From Staphylococcus canis (GTDB lineage Bacteria > Bacillota > Bacilli > Staphylococcales > Staphylococcaceae): a stretch of 39,225 nt of DNA. Positions 18,296 through 27,655 of this stretch are shown here, one piece after another; position 1 is the stretch's first letter, and every line of letters starts with the position of its first letter. The position numbers and the translations under genes were made by a program. The stretch spans positions 1 through 39,225 of the forward strand of contig NZ_JABANU010000020.1 of assembly GCF_016238445.1 (NCBI RefSeq), read 5' to 3'. The notes under the pieces were generated by a model. It saw nothing but the letters and a program-made list of their open reading frames with translations, did no database searches and was not told the origin of the DNA.

Positions 18296-18990
18296 TTTGC
18301 ATCCTCTCCATAATATGCATAATAACTAGAATCTTTATGCGCTTTTACTTTATTTAAAATAACGCCGAGTATATTCACATCAGTTTTTTCAAGTTCTTTT
18401 TTTCCTTTTATAATTTCATTACGTTTATTGTGTTCAGCATTGATGACAATGAGCGCATTTCCGACAATACGTGCTAACAATTGTGCATCTGTTACCGAGT
18501 TAACAGGAGGTGTGTCTATAATGATAAAGTCATAAACATTTAGTAATACTTCATACAATTGTTGAAAAGACTTTGTCGCAATTAACTCAGATGGATTAGG
18601 TGGGATAGGGCCTGATGTTAAAATATCTAAACCTTCAATGTCCGTAGACTTAATTGCATCTTCATAGTGACCCTTATGAACTAATAAACTTGAGAGACCA
18701 CTGTGATTTGGTATGTTGAAAATATAATGTTGGTTAGGTTTACGCATATCACCATCAACAATCAACGTTTTATAACCAGCTTGTGCATAAGTAACCGCCA
18801 AATTCGCTGTTACTGTAGACTTTCCGGTGTCTGGTAAAGCGGAAGTGATAACAACACTTTGAATCGGCTCATCTATTCCCGCAAACGTGATGTTGGAACG
18901 AATACCACGAAACTTTTCACTTACAGGTGACTTAGGTTTATCATGTGCAATCAATTGGGGTGACGTTTGACCTTCATTCGTTTGTCCCAT
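18292..18990 (-). CDS. capB: Capsule tyrosine kinase CapB (BY-kinase)
   Basis: A 232-residue cytoplasmic bacterial tyrosine kinase that needs the C-terminus of CapA as activator. Walker A is ALPDTGKST (residues 51-59), Walker A' is LIVDGDMRKP (76-85) and Walker B is FIIIDTPP (155-162). The tail DSSYYAYYG carries the four tyrosines that are autophosphorylated. Cycling with CapC controls polymer length and enzyme activity in the pathway. It follows capA after 18 bases. Confidence 0.94.
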   Translation of the reverse strand: MGQTNEGQTSPQLIAHDKPKSPVSEKFRGIRSNITFAGIDEPIQSVVITSALPDTGKSTVTANLAVTYAQAGYKTLIVDGDMRKPNQHYIFNIPNHSGLSSLLVHKGHYEDAIKSTDIEGLDILTSGPIPPNPSELIATKSFQQLYEVLLNVYDFIIIDTPPVNSVTDAQLLARIVGNALIVINAEHNKRNEIIKGKKELEKTDVNILGVILNKVKAHKDSSYYAYYGEDAK

Positions 18991-19008
18991 ACAAAGTCCT
19001 CTTTTCTG

Positions 19009-19671
19009 TTAAAATTTTTCAATCGTTCCGAGTACAGGAAGCTCTAAATATGTTTCTACCGCTTCTTCAGATTGAATACGACGGTCTAGTAACTCCTTGA
19101 TAAATATAATGAGTAACGCAATGACAAAACCAATCAGCCACCCTACCACAAGGTTGACAATTGTTTTAGGTGCAACTTTATCGGCGTCGTTTTTGGCTTC
19201 CGATAGAATTGAAACATTATCAATATTCATAATATGCGGCATTTCATCGCGATATACTTGCGCAATTGCATTAGCTATATTTTCTGCTTCACGTGGCGAT
19301 TCATGAGTCACACTAATATTAATAATTTGAGACTCTGTTTGATGGGTCACATTGACCATGCGATTCAGTTCATCATATTCATAGCGTTGGGTTAATTGTT
19401 TAGAAACGTCATCAAGAATTCTCGGGCTTTTCACAATTTCTGCGTATGTATTTACTAATTGAAGGTTGTTTTGTATAGATTGTGAGTTGAATTCACTATC
19501 TGTTTCATTTTGATTTACTAAGATTTGCGTCGATGCTTCATATTTCGGTGTTAGTACAAAAAATGTAACGAGCGCCGATATTATCAAACATAACAACGGT
19601 AAAATTATTAAAACCTTCAAATGTCTCCTAAGTATATTTAAAAGTTGACTTAAATCTATTGTTTCTTCCAT
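19009..19671 (-). CDS. capA: Capsule chain-length regulator and kinase activator CapA (Wzz)
   Basis: A 220-residue Wzz-domain membrane protein, first gene of the capsule operon. Membrane segments lie at about residues 18-40 and 172-194, with an extracellular loop between them and a cytoplasmic tail that would activate CapB. PKTIVNLVVGWLIGF leads into the second segment. ATG preceded by GGGGAGG at ideal spacing. A good promoter lies 150-190 bases upstream. Confidence 0.93.
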   Translation of the reverse strand: MEETIDLSQLLNILRRHLKVLIILPLLCLIISALVTFFVLTPKYEASTQILVNQNETDSEFNSQSIQNNLQLVNTYAEIVKSPRILDDVSKQLTQRYEYDELNRMVNVTHQTESQIINISVTHESPREAENIANAIAQVYRDEMPHIMNIDNVSILSEAKNDADKVAPKTIVNLVVGWLIGFVIALLIIFIKELLDRRIQSEEAVETYLELPVLGTIEKF

Positions 19672-19737
19672 AATTTCCTCCCCATTTTTAAAACCTACAT
19701 AGCATTTAAATTTCCATCTATTGATTTAACGCTATAT

Positions 19738-19751
19738 ATTCATATATGAAT
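19738..19751. promoter_or_regulatory. 14-bp palindrome in the capsule leader
   Basis: ATTCATATATGAAT is a perfect palindrome about 70 bases upstream of capA, downstream of the likely start of transcription. It overlaps a weaker possible promoter (TTCTCA, 18 bp, TATATA). It could be an operator; no binding protein can be named. Confidence 0.3.
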
Positions 19752-19812
19752 GTATTTGAGAAAGTGACGTATATTGTTTTTATGATTAGGCGTTGTATCA
19801 TTTTATGAATAT

Positions 19813-19829
19813 GAAACAATATCATTCTC
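19813..19829 (-). promoter_or_regulatory. Fur-box-like element at the capsule promoter
   Basis: Minus-strand GAGAATGATATTGTTTC contains two hexamers (GAGAAT, GATATT) each one base off GATAAT and agrees with about 12 of 19 positions of the Fur consensus. It abuts the -10 box and would cover the start site. Weak match; similarity only. Confidence 0.3.
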
Positions 19830-19858
19830 ATAATAAGTTACTGCCTAATTTATGTAAA
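19830..19858 (-). promoter_or_regulatory. Putative SigA promoter of the capsule operon
   Basis: Minus-strand TTTACA (19853-19858) and TATTAT (19830-19835) are each one base from consensus and exactly 17 bp apart. This predicts a leader of about 150 bases before capA. It lies just downstream of the terminator of the accessory Sec operon. Confidence 0.6.
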
Positions 19859-19906
19859 TGCTAAAATTTTATAGAAAGTGATAAAATTAAATAATTTTCA
19901 ACCCAT

Positions 19907-19954
19907 AAAAAACAAGAAAAAAACCTTTCAAAGGTTATTTCCTTCAAAAGGTTT
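19907..19954 (-). terminator. Terminator of the accessory Sec operon
   Basis: AAACCTTT and AAAGGTTT (19921-19928 with 19947-19954) pair, with an alternative tighter pairing through 19930-19936. On the minus strand the stem runs into TTTTTTTCTTGTTTTTT. It begins 11 bases after the gtfB stop and separates the SRRP/accessory Sec transcript from the capsule promoter. Confidence 0.82.
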
Positions 19955-19965
19955 AAAAATTTTAA

Positions 19966-21300
19966 TTATTTTACATTTTTGAGTTGTTTTTTTAATACTT
20001 CTGGCTCAATTGCATTTGCGTGGACTTTTTGCGTATCCAAATAGTGTTCGAATGTTTTAGAATCTGCATAAATATCTTGTAATGTATGTTGCAGTGATTC
20101 CACTTTGTCAACAGGATACAGATGACTTGGTGCTGTGTAGGTGTGATTGTGTGCCAAGTGCTGATAGCCTAATATCAACATATCATGAAGGAACGCACGA
20201 TTAACCGCATCGACAATCTCATTACCTTCATTAATATCCAAGTAAACATCACAAGTTTGATATAATTCGTAAACCATTTCTAACTCGACGGCTGGATACA
20301 AACGAACATTCGAATACTGTTCGAGACGTGTTAAACGACTAGACATTTCTGTGATAGCTGCAATATGAAACGTCACGTCAGGCAATGCTGTGATGAGTGT
20401 CTCGATATGTGGCAGTTGATCAGAGTTTGTCATTGTTAACACGTGACGGCTTTGTTGATTACGTTTTTTAAATGGATAGACATAGCCACCCTGATGCACC
20501 TTATGTCGCGCTTCTGGGGTCAGTTGTGTCGTAATAGTTTCATACTCTTGACGTTCCGGAATGATGACGTCAAATGTACGCGCCGTTTTCCCTTCAAGCA
20601 ACAACTGCATATTTCCTGGGACATGACCACCACTGTGTTCTTGCCAAAATAAGATATCATGTCCATGTCCACCTAAGTGGTACAGTAGCGTAAATGGCGT
20701 GCTTAAAGAATTTATCACAAAATGACGCAGATCGATATCTAGCGCTTTGATATAGAATAATAAGAAGTCAATTTTCGTTTTAAAATGATACTGTTTTTGC
20801 TTCCAATTAAGTATCATCCCTTTAGAAATATAATTCTCATAAATCACTTCATGACCTGCCGCATCAAAATAACGACGTAAGATCATTTGGCCATTTTGAC
20901 TGTATACCGTTTGCGCAAACTTGAGCCCTTGCTGATTATAATGATCGACATACTGTAACTTGCCTGATGCATCTAACCATTCTACGTGACTCACGATACG
21001 GCGCTTCATACTCGGACGATAACGAATATATCCTCGAACGTGTCCCATATCTTTAATCCAAGCATGATCATTATTGCCTTCAATTTCCCAAAAATGTGGC
21101 ACCTCAACTTCATTAAAATAAAGTGGTCGGCCGTTTTGATTCGTAGGTGCATCTGCGAAAAAGCGGTAGGGTGTTTGAATCTCTGCTGGTAAAAAGCCAT
21201 CATCCACCATCACAATGGTTACATCTTTTTGACCATCGCTTTGTAAGGTTTCATATAGTAACTGCGTCGGTGTATCAAAGTGTTCAAATAAATTAACCAT
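19966..21300 (-). CDS. gtfB: Accessory Sec glycosyltransferase co-subunit GtfB
   Basis: A 444-residue GT-B-fold stabilising partner of GtfA. GtfA-GtfB forms the heteromer that puts the first GlcNAc on serine/threonine of the SRRP; GtfB binds the acceptor and lacks the catalytic motifs. The beta-meander region with repeated Y-x-x-x-G elements (TVYSQNGQMILRRYF) matches that of GtfA and Asp1. The frame opens five codons earlier with TTG, but ATG at 21298-21300 with AGAGGTG upstream gives the family start MVNLFEHFDTPTQLLYE. It overlaps the end of gtfA by 8 bases. Last gene of the operon. Confidence 0.92.
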   Translation of the reverse strand: MVNLFEHFDTPTQLLYETLQSDGQKDVTIVMVDDGFLPAEIQTPYRFFADAPTNQNGRPLYFNEVEVPHFWEIEGNNDHAWIKDMGHVRGYIRYRPSMKRRIVSHVEWLDASGKLQYVDHYNQQGLKFAQTVYSQNGQMILRRYFDAAGHEVIYENYISKGMILNWKQKQYHFKTKIDFLLFYIKALDIDLRHFVINSLSTPFTLLYHLGGHGHDILFWQEHSGGHVPGNMQLLLEGKTARTFDVIIPERQEYETITTQLTPEARHKVHQGGYVYPFKKRNQQSRHVLTMTNSDQLPHIETLITALPDVTFHIAAITEMSSRLTRLEQYSNVRLYPAVELEMVYELYQTCDVYLDINEGNEIVDAVNRAFLHDMLILGYQHLAHNHTYTAPSHLYPVDKVESLQHTLQDIYADSKTFEHYLDTQKVHANAIEPEVLKKQLKNVK

Positions 21301-22801
21301 GTTGCACCTCTTCAATCAATTTTTTCCATTTGTTTTGAATATGTTGTGTTAAGTATGGTTTCGCAATTTTGTAAGATGTATGATGCGGGCGACGTGGACC
21401 TTTATTGAAAAATTGAATGATATGTTCTGCGTATCGTTCAATAATCTCATCATGACGATCGCGTTGTTGGTCAATTGGAATAAGGTAACCATTACCGCGA
21501 TGTTGAATAAATGTAGGATTACCATAATCAACATCAAATCCTATCATACCAAGCCCAGAACCTACAGCTTCCATTAATGTCAGCCCAAATCCTTCACTAG
21601 TAGAGGCTGAGACGAATAACTTATAGTGTTTATAAATTTCATCAAGTTTCACATGACCACGTAAATGGATATAGCTACTTGCATCATTTTCTTCAATAAT
21701 TTGGCGTATTTTCTCCTTTTCGCCACCTTCACCATAAATATCAAACGATAGCTTCGGTACACGTTGTTTCGCAAGAATAGCTGCACGTACTAACCAATCT
21801 ACATGCTTTTCACTCGCAAGTCGCGATGCTGTGACCATAGAGTAAGCACGACGCTTTGGTTTCGGGTATTTTAATTCTGGTACGCTTCCAACAGGTATCG
21901 TAAAGATACGTGGACGGATGCCAGCATATTTTTGAAATTGTGCCAGAAGCGTTTGATTTTGTTTGTCGGTCGCTGTAATAAAAAAGTCGATATCTTTCGC
22001 ATGGCTGAACTCATATTCATAGTAATTATTCCATAACACGGTTTCATCATCTGTCGCATGTTTACTATAATGTTCCGCATGCACAACAACACCGACTTTA
22101 CTGTCACCTGTGTTTTGCAACATTGCTTGACCGACTTTAGAGGCACGATCAAAAATAACAATGTCTTCAGATGTAAGATGAAGTTGTTGCATAAAATATG
22201 CGACAAACGCTTCCTTACTATAAAGTTTCATGTCATCAAATGCATAAACGTGCGTTTCCCCATCGATATACTCATTGTAAGCAATCGTCCCATCTTCATT
22301 GTAATACTGACGCATAAACAATTTAGCTTGGTTATCAATTGGCGCATAATATTCTGAAAATGTACGTACATAACTGTAATAGTCTTTGCGAATTAATTGC
22401 CCATCAATCACAAACTCAGCGCGATCCACAACATCTTGATCTTCATCTTTTAAATAACATGTAATAAACGTACGATCATCTTGTAAAAATAGTCGGCGTA
22501 CTTTGCCACTTTGTTCCTCACGTTGAATCGGCTCAGCTACTGTTTGTTTTAAATCATCAATTGTATAAGTAGTCGGCGCAATAGGAATATCAGTGAAATA
22601 CTGATATAGCCAGATCACTTCATCATCTTGAAATCCGATGTGCGACGTTAATGTTTGTATATTTTCTGCACTGATAAAATCTAAAAACACAAATTTCATC
22701 GGCACGTTTAAACCGCGTAATAACGTTGCCCGATAGGCTTGTGCGTACTCTACACCACTACTTGCCCAACCTATTCCAAAATTAATATTATAAATCGTCA
22801 T
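21293..22801 (-). CDS. gtfA: Accessory Sec O-GlcNAc transferase GtfA
   Basis: A 502-residue GT4 glycosyltransferase that uses UDP-GlcNAc to glycosylate serine-rich repeats in the cytoplasm before export. The conserved start is MTIYNINFGIGWASSGVEY. The acceptor-side beta-meander (FMRQYYNEDGTIAYNEYIDG) is followed by the catalytic half with TASRLASEKHVDWLV, FDIYGEGGEKEKI and SEGFGLTLMEA (the E-x7-E type motif). A GTG one codon earlier is possible; ATG at 22799-22801 is preferred. Fifteen bases after secA2. No extra glycosyltransferases accompany GtfA/B, so the glycan is probably short. Confidence 0.95.
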   Translation of the reverse strand: MTIYNINFGIGWASSGVEYAQAYRATLLRGLNVPMKFVFLDFISAENIQTLTSHIGFQDDEVIWLYQYFTDIPIAPTTYTIDDLKQTVAEPIQREEQSGKVRRLFLQDDRTFITCYLKDEDQDVVDRAEFVIDGQLIRKDYYSYVRTFSEYYAPIDNQAKLFMRQYYNEDGTIAYNEYIDGETHVYAFDDMKLYSKEAFVAYFMQQLHLTSEDIVIFDRASKVGQAMLQNTGDSKVGVVVHAEHYSKHATDDETVLWNNYYEYEFSHAKDIDFFITATDKQNQTLLAQFQKYAGIRPRIFTIPVGSVPELKYPKPKRRAYSMVTASRLASEKHVDWLVRAAILAKQRVPKLSFDIYGEGGEKEKIRQIIEENDASSYIHLRGHVKLDEIYKHYKLFVSASTSEGFGLTLMEAVGSGLGMIGFDVDYGNPTFIQHRGNGYLIPIDQQRDRHDEIIERYAEHIIQFFNKGPRRPHHTSYKIAKPYLTQHIQNKWKKLIEEVQHG

Positions 22802-22816
22802 CACTACTCACCTCTT

Positions 22817-25210
22817 TTAGCTAGGGAAATGTACCACTAACTTACCTTTCTTATCAAAAGTGGTCACACTTTGACATAAATATTGAATGATATCCGCTTT
22901 AATCTGAAGTTTCATCGCATCAAACGACGCTAACGCGACACGGTGATATTCAAAAATCGCATTACGTTGACCATGTTGACGGTTATTCACACTCGCTTTC
23001 AGTTGCTGTAAATAATCTACTTGAATCATCCAATTGCTATCTATGGCTTTCAAGATTGCTTTTTGAACAAATCGTGTAAATAAATAGTCATTATTCAATT
23101 TTGCTTGCTGATGATCTAACCGTTCTTCAAAAAGTGCCACAAGATATTCGATAACCTCTTTTTTACGTTTAATATTGATGTCTGATAAATCTTTTTTAAA
23201 TTGAAAACTCAAATGTTTATAAATATATTCAACAACATATGCTTCAGTGAGTTCCGATGATTTCGGTAAATCATGTCGAAACACATCTCTTGCAATATCA
23301 CTTAAATTTAAATCCGTTCTGTTCCATAAATTTAAAATACGATTACGTTCTTGATAAATTAAGTTCCGCTGAATACTTAAGCTTTTTTCATATTCATTTG
23401 CCATTTCACGTGCACGCATGCCTTGTTCTTCAGCTACACGTTGGGCATTACGTACCACTTTATTGACACGTCGCTGAAAAATTTTACTTTGTTCAAGGTC
23501 ATCTGGTGACATTTCATCAAGTCTTGACTGTTCAAGCAACTTAGATTTACCCCAACGCTTCACCAGATAGTCATCGAGTGAAATATAAATTTGCGAGCTC
23601 CCAGGATCTCCTTGACGACCTGAGCGTCCACGTAATTGTCGATCGACCCGACTGTTTTCCATATGTTCTGTCACAATTACTGCCAAACCACCAAGCTCTT
23701 TCACACCATCTTCTAACTTAATATCCGTACCACGTCCTGCCATACTTGTTGCGACAGTCACCGCATTTAAATGACCCGCTTCAGCAATCATTTGCGCTTC
23801 TTTCGCAACATTTTGTGCAATCAGTAAGTTATTAGGAATATCTTTTTCAAATAATGCATTAGAAAAATATTCTGCAACTTCTGCTGTACGTGTAATGAGT
23901 AGAACCGGCCGCTGCATCTCATGTAATGCTTCAACACGTGCTAAAATCGCTTCATTTTTACGCAACGCATTAATGAACACACGATCTGGATAATCTATAC
24001 GTTCAATGGGGCGATCTGTTGGAATTTGCACGACAATTTTGGAGTAGAGTTCTAAAAACTCTTCTTCACCGAGCTTACTCGTCGCGGACATCCCCGCAAA
24101 CTGTTCAAACTCTTTGAATAAATTTTGAAATGTAATCGTCGCCATAACACTCATATCTTTAGAAATTTCAATTTCTTCTTTTGCTTCGATGGCCTGATGA
24201 AGACCTGACTGCAACTTTGTCCCTGGCATCATACGTCCAGTAATACGATCAATGAGGACCACTTCACCGTTGTACACAAAATAATCCATATTCGCTTCAA
24301 ACAAGTAACGTGCACGTAATGCTAAATTGATATTACGTACCAAATCAAAATAATCGGCATCATAAAGATTGGGAATGCCAAAATACGCATTCGCTTTTTC
24401 AATTCCGGCATCAGTAAGCCAAATTTCTTTCTTTACGGTTTCCACTTCAAAATGTGTCTCTTTTTCAAGCGTTTCTACAAATGCTTTCACAATGCGAAAT
24501 AAATTAGACTGTAAACGTGGCGCACCAGATATAACGAGCGGCGTTTGAGCGGAATCCAGAATAATCGAATCTACTTCATCAATAATACCGTAATAAAGTG
24601 GGGGTAAAAATTTACCTTCGTGTCCATCTGCTAAGTTATCAATCAGGTAATCAAAACCGAGACGGCCGTTAGTCGTATACACAATATCATGACGATAAAT
24701 TTCTTTTTTCTCATCAGGTTCATACTCATAATCTGGAATATCCACAAAGCCAAGCGCAATCGTCAAGCCGAGCCATTCAAACAACGGCTTCATTTCTAAG
24801 TAATCACGCTTTGCTAAATAATCATTTGTTGTGATTAAATAAGCCCCTTTTCCTGTTAGGCCATTTAAATAAAGTGGCATCGTTGCAGTTAGCGTTTTCC
24901 CTTCACCCGTCTGCATCTCAGCCATATTCCCTTCATGCAATACAATAGCCCCTAACACTTGAACGTCTTTTGGAAACATACCTAGTACACGTCGACTCGC
25001 TTCACGCACTACGGCATATGCTACTGGTAATAAATCATCAAGTGTATGCGTCTTATCTTTTAAAGCTTGCTTGAACTGTGCTGTTTTGTGTTGTAGTGCT
25101 TCATCACTCAATGTTTCAAATTCTGCTTGATATTGATTGATTTTCTTCAATGTGCGTTTCAGTCGATTGATACGTTTTTGATTAATGATGTGTTGAATGT
25201 TATTAGACAT
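22817..25210 (-). CDS. secA2: Accessory preprotein translocase ATPase SecA2
   Basis: A 797-residue SecA-family motor dedicated to the SRRP. Walker A is TGEGKT (residues 101-106), Walker B is [17 protein letters not shown] and [13 protein letters not shown] are the second helicase domain motifs, and the protein ends in [11 protein letters not shown] without the zinc-binding cysteine tail of housekeeping SecA, as expected for SecA2 of this system. Its ATG overlaps the asp3 stop in TAATG with GGAGGTG before it. It works with SecY2 and Asp1-3. Confidence 0.97.
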   Translation of the reverse strand: MSNNIQHIINQKRINRLKRTLKKINQYQAEFETLSDEALQHKTAQFKQALKDKTHTLDDLLPVAYAVVREASRRVLGMFPKDVQVLGAIVLHEGNMAEMQTGEGKTLTATMPLYLNGLTGKGAYLITTNDYLAKRDYLEMKPLFEWLGLTIALGFVDIPDYEYEPDEKKEIYRHDIVYTTNGRLGFDYLIDNLADGHEGKFLPPLYYGIIDEVDSIILDSAQTPLVISGAPRLQSNLFRIVKAFVETLEKETHFEVETVKKEIWLTDAGIEKANAYFGIPNLYDADYFDLVRNINLALRARYLFEANMDYFVYNGEVVLIDRITGRMMPGTKLQSGLHQAIEAKEEIEISKDMSVMATITFQNLFKEFEQFAGMSATSKLGEEEFLELYSKIVVQIPTDRPIERIDYPDRVFINALRKNEAILARVEALHEMQRPVLLITRTAEVAEYFSNALFEKDIPNNLLIAQNVAKEAQMIAEAGHLNAVTVATSMAGRGTDIKLEDGVKELGGLAVIVTEHMENSRVDRQLRGRSGRQGDPGSSQIYISLDDYLVKRWGKSKLLEQSRLDEMSPDDLEQSKIFQRRVNKVVRNAQRVAEEQGMRAREMANEYEKSLSIQRNLIYQERNRILNLWNRTDLNLSDIARDVFRHDLPKSSELTEAYVVEYIYKHLSFQFKKDLSDINIKRKKEVIEYLVALFEERLDHQQAKLNNDYLFTRFVQKAILKAIDSNWMIQVDYLQQLKASVNNRQHGQRNAIFEYHRVALASFDAMKLQIKADIIQYLCQSVTTFDKKGKLVVHFPS

Positions 25211-26100
25211 TAACGCACACCTCCAGTTAACATTTCAGTGTTTAACAGTCGCAATTGATGATGACCTAAAACTGGTGCTACTGTGTAAAGCGGATTGTCT
25301 TTTGACAAGGAATGGCCATATACGGTGAAATTCGAACCGTTCTCCATGTGTTCAATCGGTGCACTCAAAAGCGCATGGCCTTTGGAATATTGCGCCATTT
25401 GGTACGCCATAATATTAGACTGTTCACCATATCCTATAAAGTGATAATACGCCTTCGAATCTTCTATATTTAAAGCTTCTTGCAATACTTGCCAAATACG
25501 ATCCACCGATACATCATACCAATGTGAGACAACGACGATATTTGGCAGGTGCGCAATCGCTGATTCTGATACTCCACCACTTTCTACAAATAGGACATTA
25601 ATCGGTATTGTTACATCATTCTTTTGATTTAATGTATATATTTCTAAATCTGTGGAACGCTCAGCCTCATCCTCTTGCGCAATCGTAATTTTGTGAAATG
25701 TCAGTTGTTCAGACGCCGCATTAATCATATCTATGTCATATTGAAACGCTTCATCTGGATAATGAACTATCGCTTCATGACCTTGAATAATTTGTGTATC
25801 ACAGATGGTGCCATTTTTACGTTTAAATGTTAGCTTAAAATAAATACTCGCTTCAGGTATCACCTCATACTCAAATTTGAAATGATACGTATGGTTTCTT
25901 TGAAGAATCGGTAACGTTGGAATCATTTTATCTTGCATATGATTCGTGACCATCCGCCATTTATGAATCGTTACACCAGAAGGCATTAAGGCATTTTCAA
26001 AATGCGTAACATCATCATCAAATTTGAGTAGCGAACCATACATAAATGTATCTGGCGTCACTTGTGTCCATCGAATTTCAAATAACGTATTAGATATCAT
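25210..26100 (-). CDS. asp3: Accessory Sec protein Asp3
   Basis: A 296-residue accessory Sec component; in other species Asp3 has a carbohydrate-binding-like fold and joins Asp1 and Asp2. Residues 1 to about 160 form the beta-rich Asp3 region ([21 protein letters not shown]). Residues about 165-296 look like a separate alpha/beta domain ([39 protein letters not shown]). The frame can be opened five codons earlier with TTG, but ATG at 26098-26100 has GGGAGG at 7 bases. It overlaps asp2 by 11 bases and secA2 by one. Longer than the streptococcal Asp3 proteins I recall (about 150). Confidence 0.88.
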   Translation of the reverse strand: MISNTLFEIRWTQVTPDTFMYGSLLKFDDDVTHFENALMPSGVTIHKWRMVTNHMQDKMIPTLPILQRNHTYHFKFEYEVIPEASIYFKLTFKRKNGTICDTQIIQGHEAIVHYPDEAFQYDIDMINAASEQLTFHKITIAQEDEAERSTDLEIYTLNQKNDVTIPINVLFVESGGVSESAIAHLPNIVVVSHWYDVSVDRIWQVLQEALNIEDSKAYYHFIGYGEQSNIMAYQMAQYSKGHALLSAPIEHMENGSNFTVYGHSLSKDNPLYTVAPVLGHHQLRLLNTEMLTGGVR

Positions 26101-27655
26101 GTGGTTCCCTCCCAAACTGACTTTCTAAAATGATATTGTAAAAATTAATAAACCAACTCGTAATTGTTGGAGAGTCGTCATTATGTCGTCCTGGTACACC
26201 ACGACTCATCACACGTGCGTGTTGCTTTGATAAAATAGGTAACAACATTTCATAAGCATATAAATCATAATCATCATCTTCCATATGTGCAATCGCAAAT
26301 GTAGTCTGAGACATATCCGCTTGGCCAAACACATCCCAAAATCGTTTGTTCAATCGTGTAATCGCCGATGCACTCAAACTCTTTTCGTTTTTCAACAAAA
26401 CATCTAGCGCCGTCCCGAAGTCTTCCGGACGTCTTAAACGCATGTTATCCGCAACTGTACCAATATTAATTAACGGTTTACCTACAATTATCGCGGAAGG
26501 ATTCAATTTCGCACCATAATATAATGCGCCAAATGACCCCATCGATAATCCAGACAAAATAAGCTCATTCGACTTAAAATTCAACTTTTTTAGTGCATTT
26601 TGAATAACAGACTGAATTTGTGCTTCATAGTCGTCTGAACCAAGGTAAAATGCGCCCCCTTCAATTCGTGGGTCTCCAATTAAAATAAAAGGCGCATTGA
26701 AATGACGCATCATAAAGAACCCTTCAAACCCCTCTGCTGAACGATAACCACTGAAATATACGTTCAATGGTGGCTTCATGTCACCAGGGTCAAAATAATA
26801 AATCAACTCATCACGTGTTGAATCGGCGTAGCGTTTGCCCCCAAAGATAAATTGACCCATTTCAATACGTGACCATCGTTTATGAACAGCACCAAGTGTT
26901 AATGTCCCTTCTCCTTTTGCGGACACACTAATCGTGATATTCGCATTTTGGTCGTGAATCGGTATTTCTAACGGTTCTGTCAGTTCTGCCTCATTCAGCA
27001 CATACGTATCGATAACATGTGACGCTGGATCAGTAGAAAGCAAACGAAACGTATATTGCACCTCAACCGTCCCCGTTGTTTGATATTCTGGCCATATCTG
27101 AATCACTTTATGCTCATCGTAGTAAAGATGATTTTGCCATGTCACAATCGGTTGAAGCACCTCTCCAAAATGACCTTCCAGCTTCAATTGGTGATTGCCA
27201 ATATAACGCGCATCTCCAGAAAATGAACGGTTCACAATACCGTGTTTAGGTGAGACTTTATCGCCATACTGTCCTGAGAAAGTTAACGCCTGTATTTTTT
27301 CAGACTTTTCTTCATATGTACGATACGTCAATGGTCGAATAATGCGCTGTTCTACAACCTCTTCCGATTGATAGGACGCGTCCCAATAGCCCTCGTCAAT
27401 AAAGGTATTGAAAGGTAAAGCGATACGTTCAAGTACACGCATAAGCATTGTTGAATGTGGCGCTTCGATATAAATCATGTCGTATTTACCGTTGATTTTA
27501 GTCTCACTCTCAAAAGCACGCCCTTCTTCAGCAAGCCCATGAATTGTGTCAATATCAATATAATTCCATTTAACATCTTGAGGATTAGCCAACTGCGGTT
27601 GAAAGTTTTCGCCGCCAATTTGTAGCACTTTATACTTTTTAATTTTCCGTACCAT
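26090..27655 (-). CDS. asp2: Accessory Sec protein Asp2, probable SRRP glycan O-acetyltransferase
   Basis: A 521-residue bifunctional protein. Its C-terminal half (about 300-521) is an alpha/beta hydrolase with the nucleophile elbow SGLSMGSFGALYYGA (Ser371) and a histidine in GRHNDDSP (His491), the positions expected from S. gordonii Asp2, which O-acetylates GlcNAc on the adhesin. The N-terminal half is beta-rich. It is also needed for export together with Asp1 and Asp3. ATG with AAGGGG upstream; overlaps asp1 by 17 bases. Confidence 0.93.
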   Translation of the reverse strand: MVRKIKKYKVLQIGGENFQPQLANPQDVKWNYIDIDTIHGLAEEGRAFESETKINGKYDMIYIEAPHSTMLMRVLERIALPFNTFIDEGYWDASYQSEEVVEQRIIRPLTYRTYEEKSEKIQALTFSGQYGDKVSPKHGIVNRSFSGDARYIGNHQLKLEGHFGEVLQPIVTWQNHLYYDEHKVIQIWPEYQTTGTVEVQYTFRLLSTDPASHVIDTYVLNEAELTEPLEIPIHDQNANITISVSAKGEGTLTLGAVHKRWSRIEMGQFIFGGKRYADSTRDELIYYFDPGDMKPPLNVYFSGYRSAEGFEGFFMMRHFNAPFILIGDPRIEGGAFYLGSDDYEAQIQSVIQNALKKLNFKSNELILSGLSMGSFGALYYGAKLNPSAIIVGKPLINIGTVADNMRLRRPEDFGTALDVLLKNEKSLSASAITRLNKRFWDVFGQADMSQTTFAIAHMEDDDYDLYAYEMLLPILSKQHARVMSRGVPGRHNDDSPTITSWFINFYNIILESQFGREPHDI

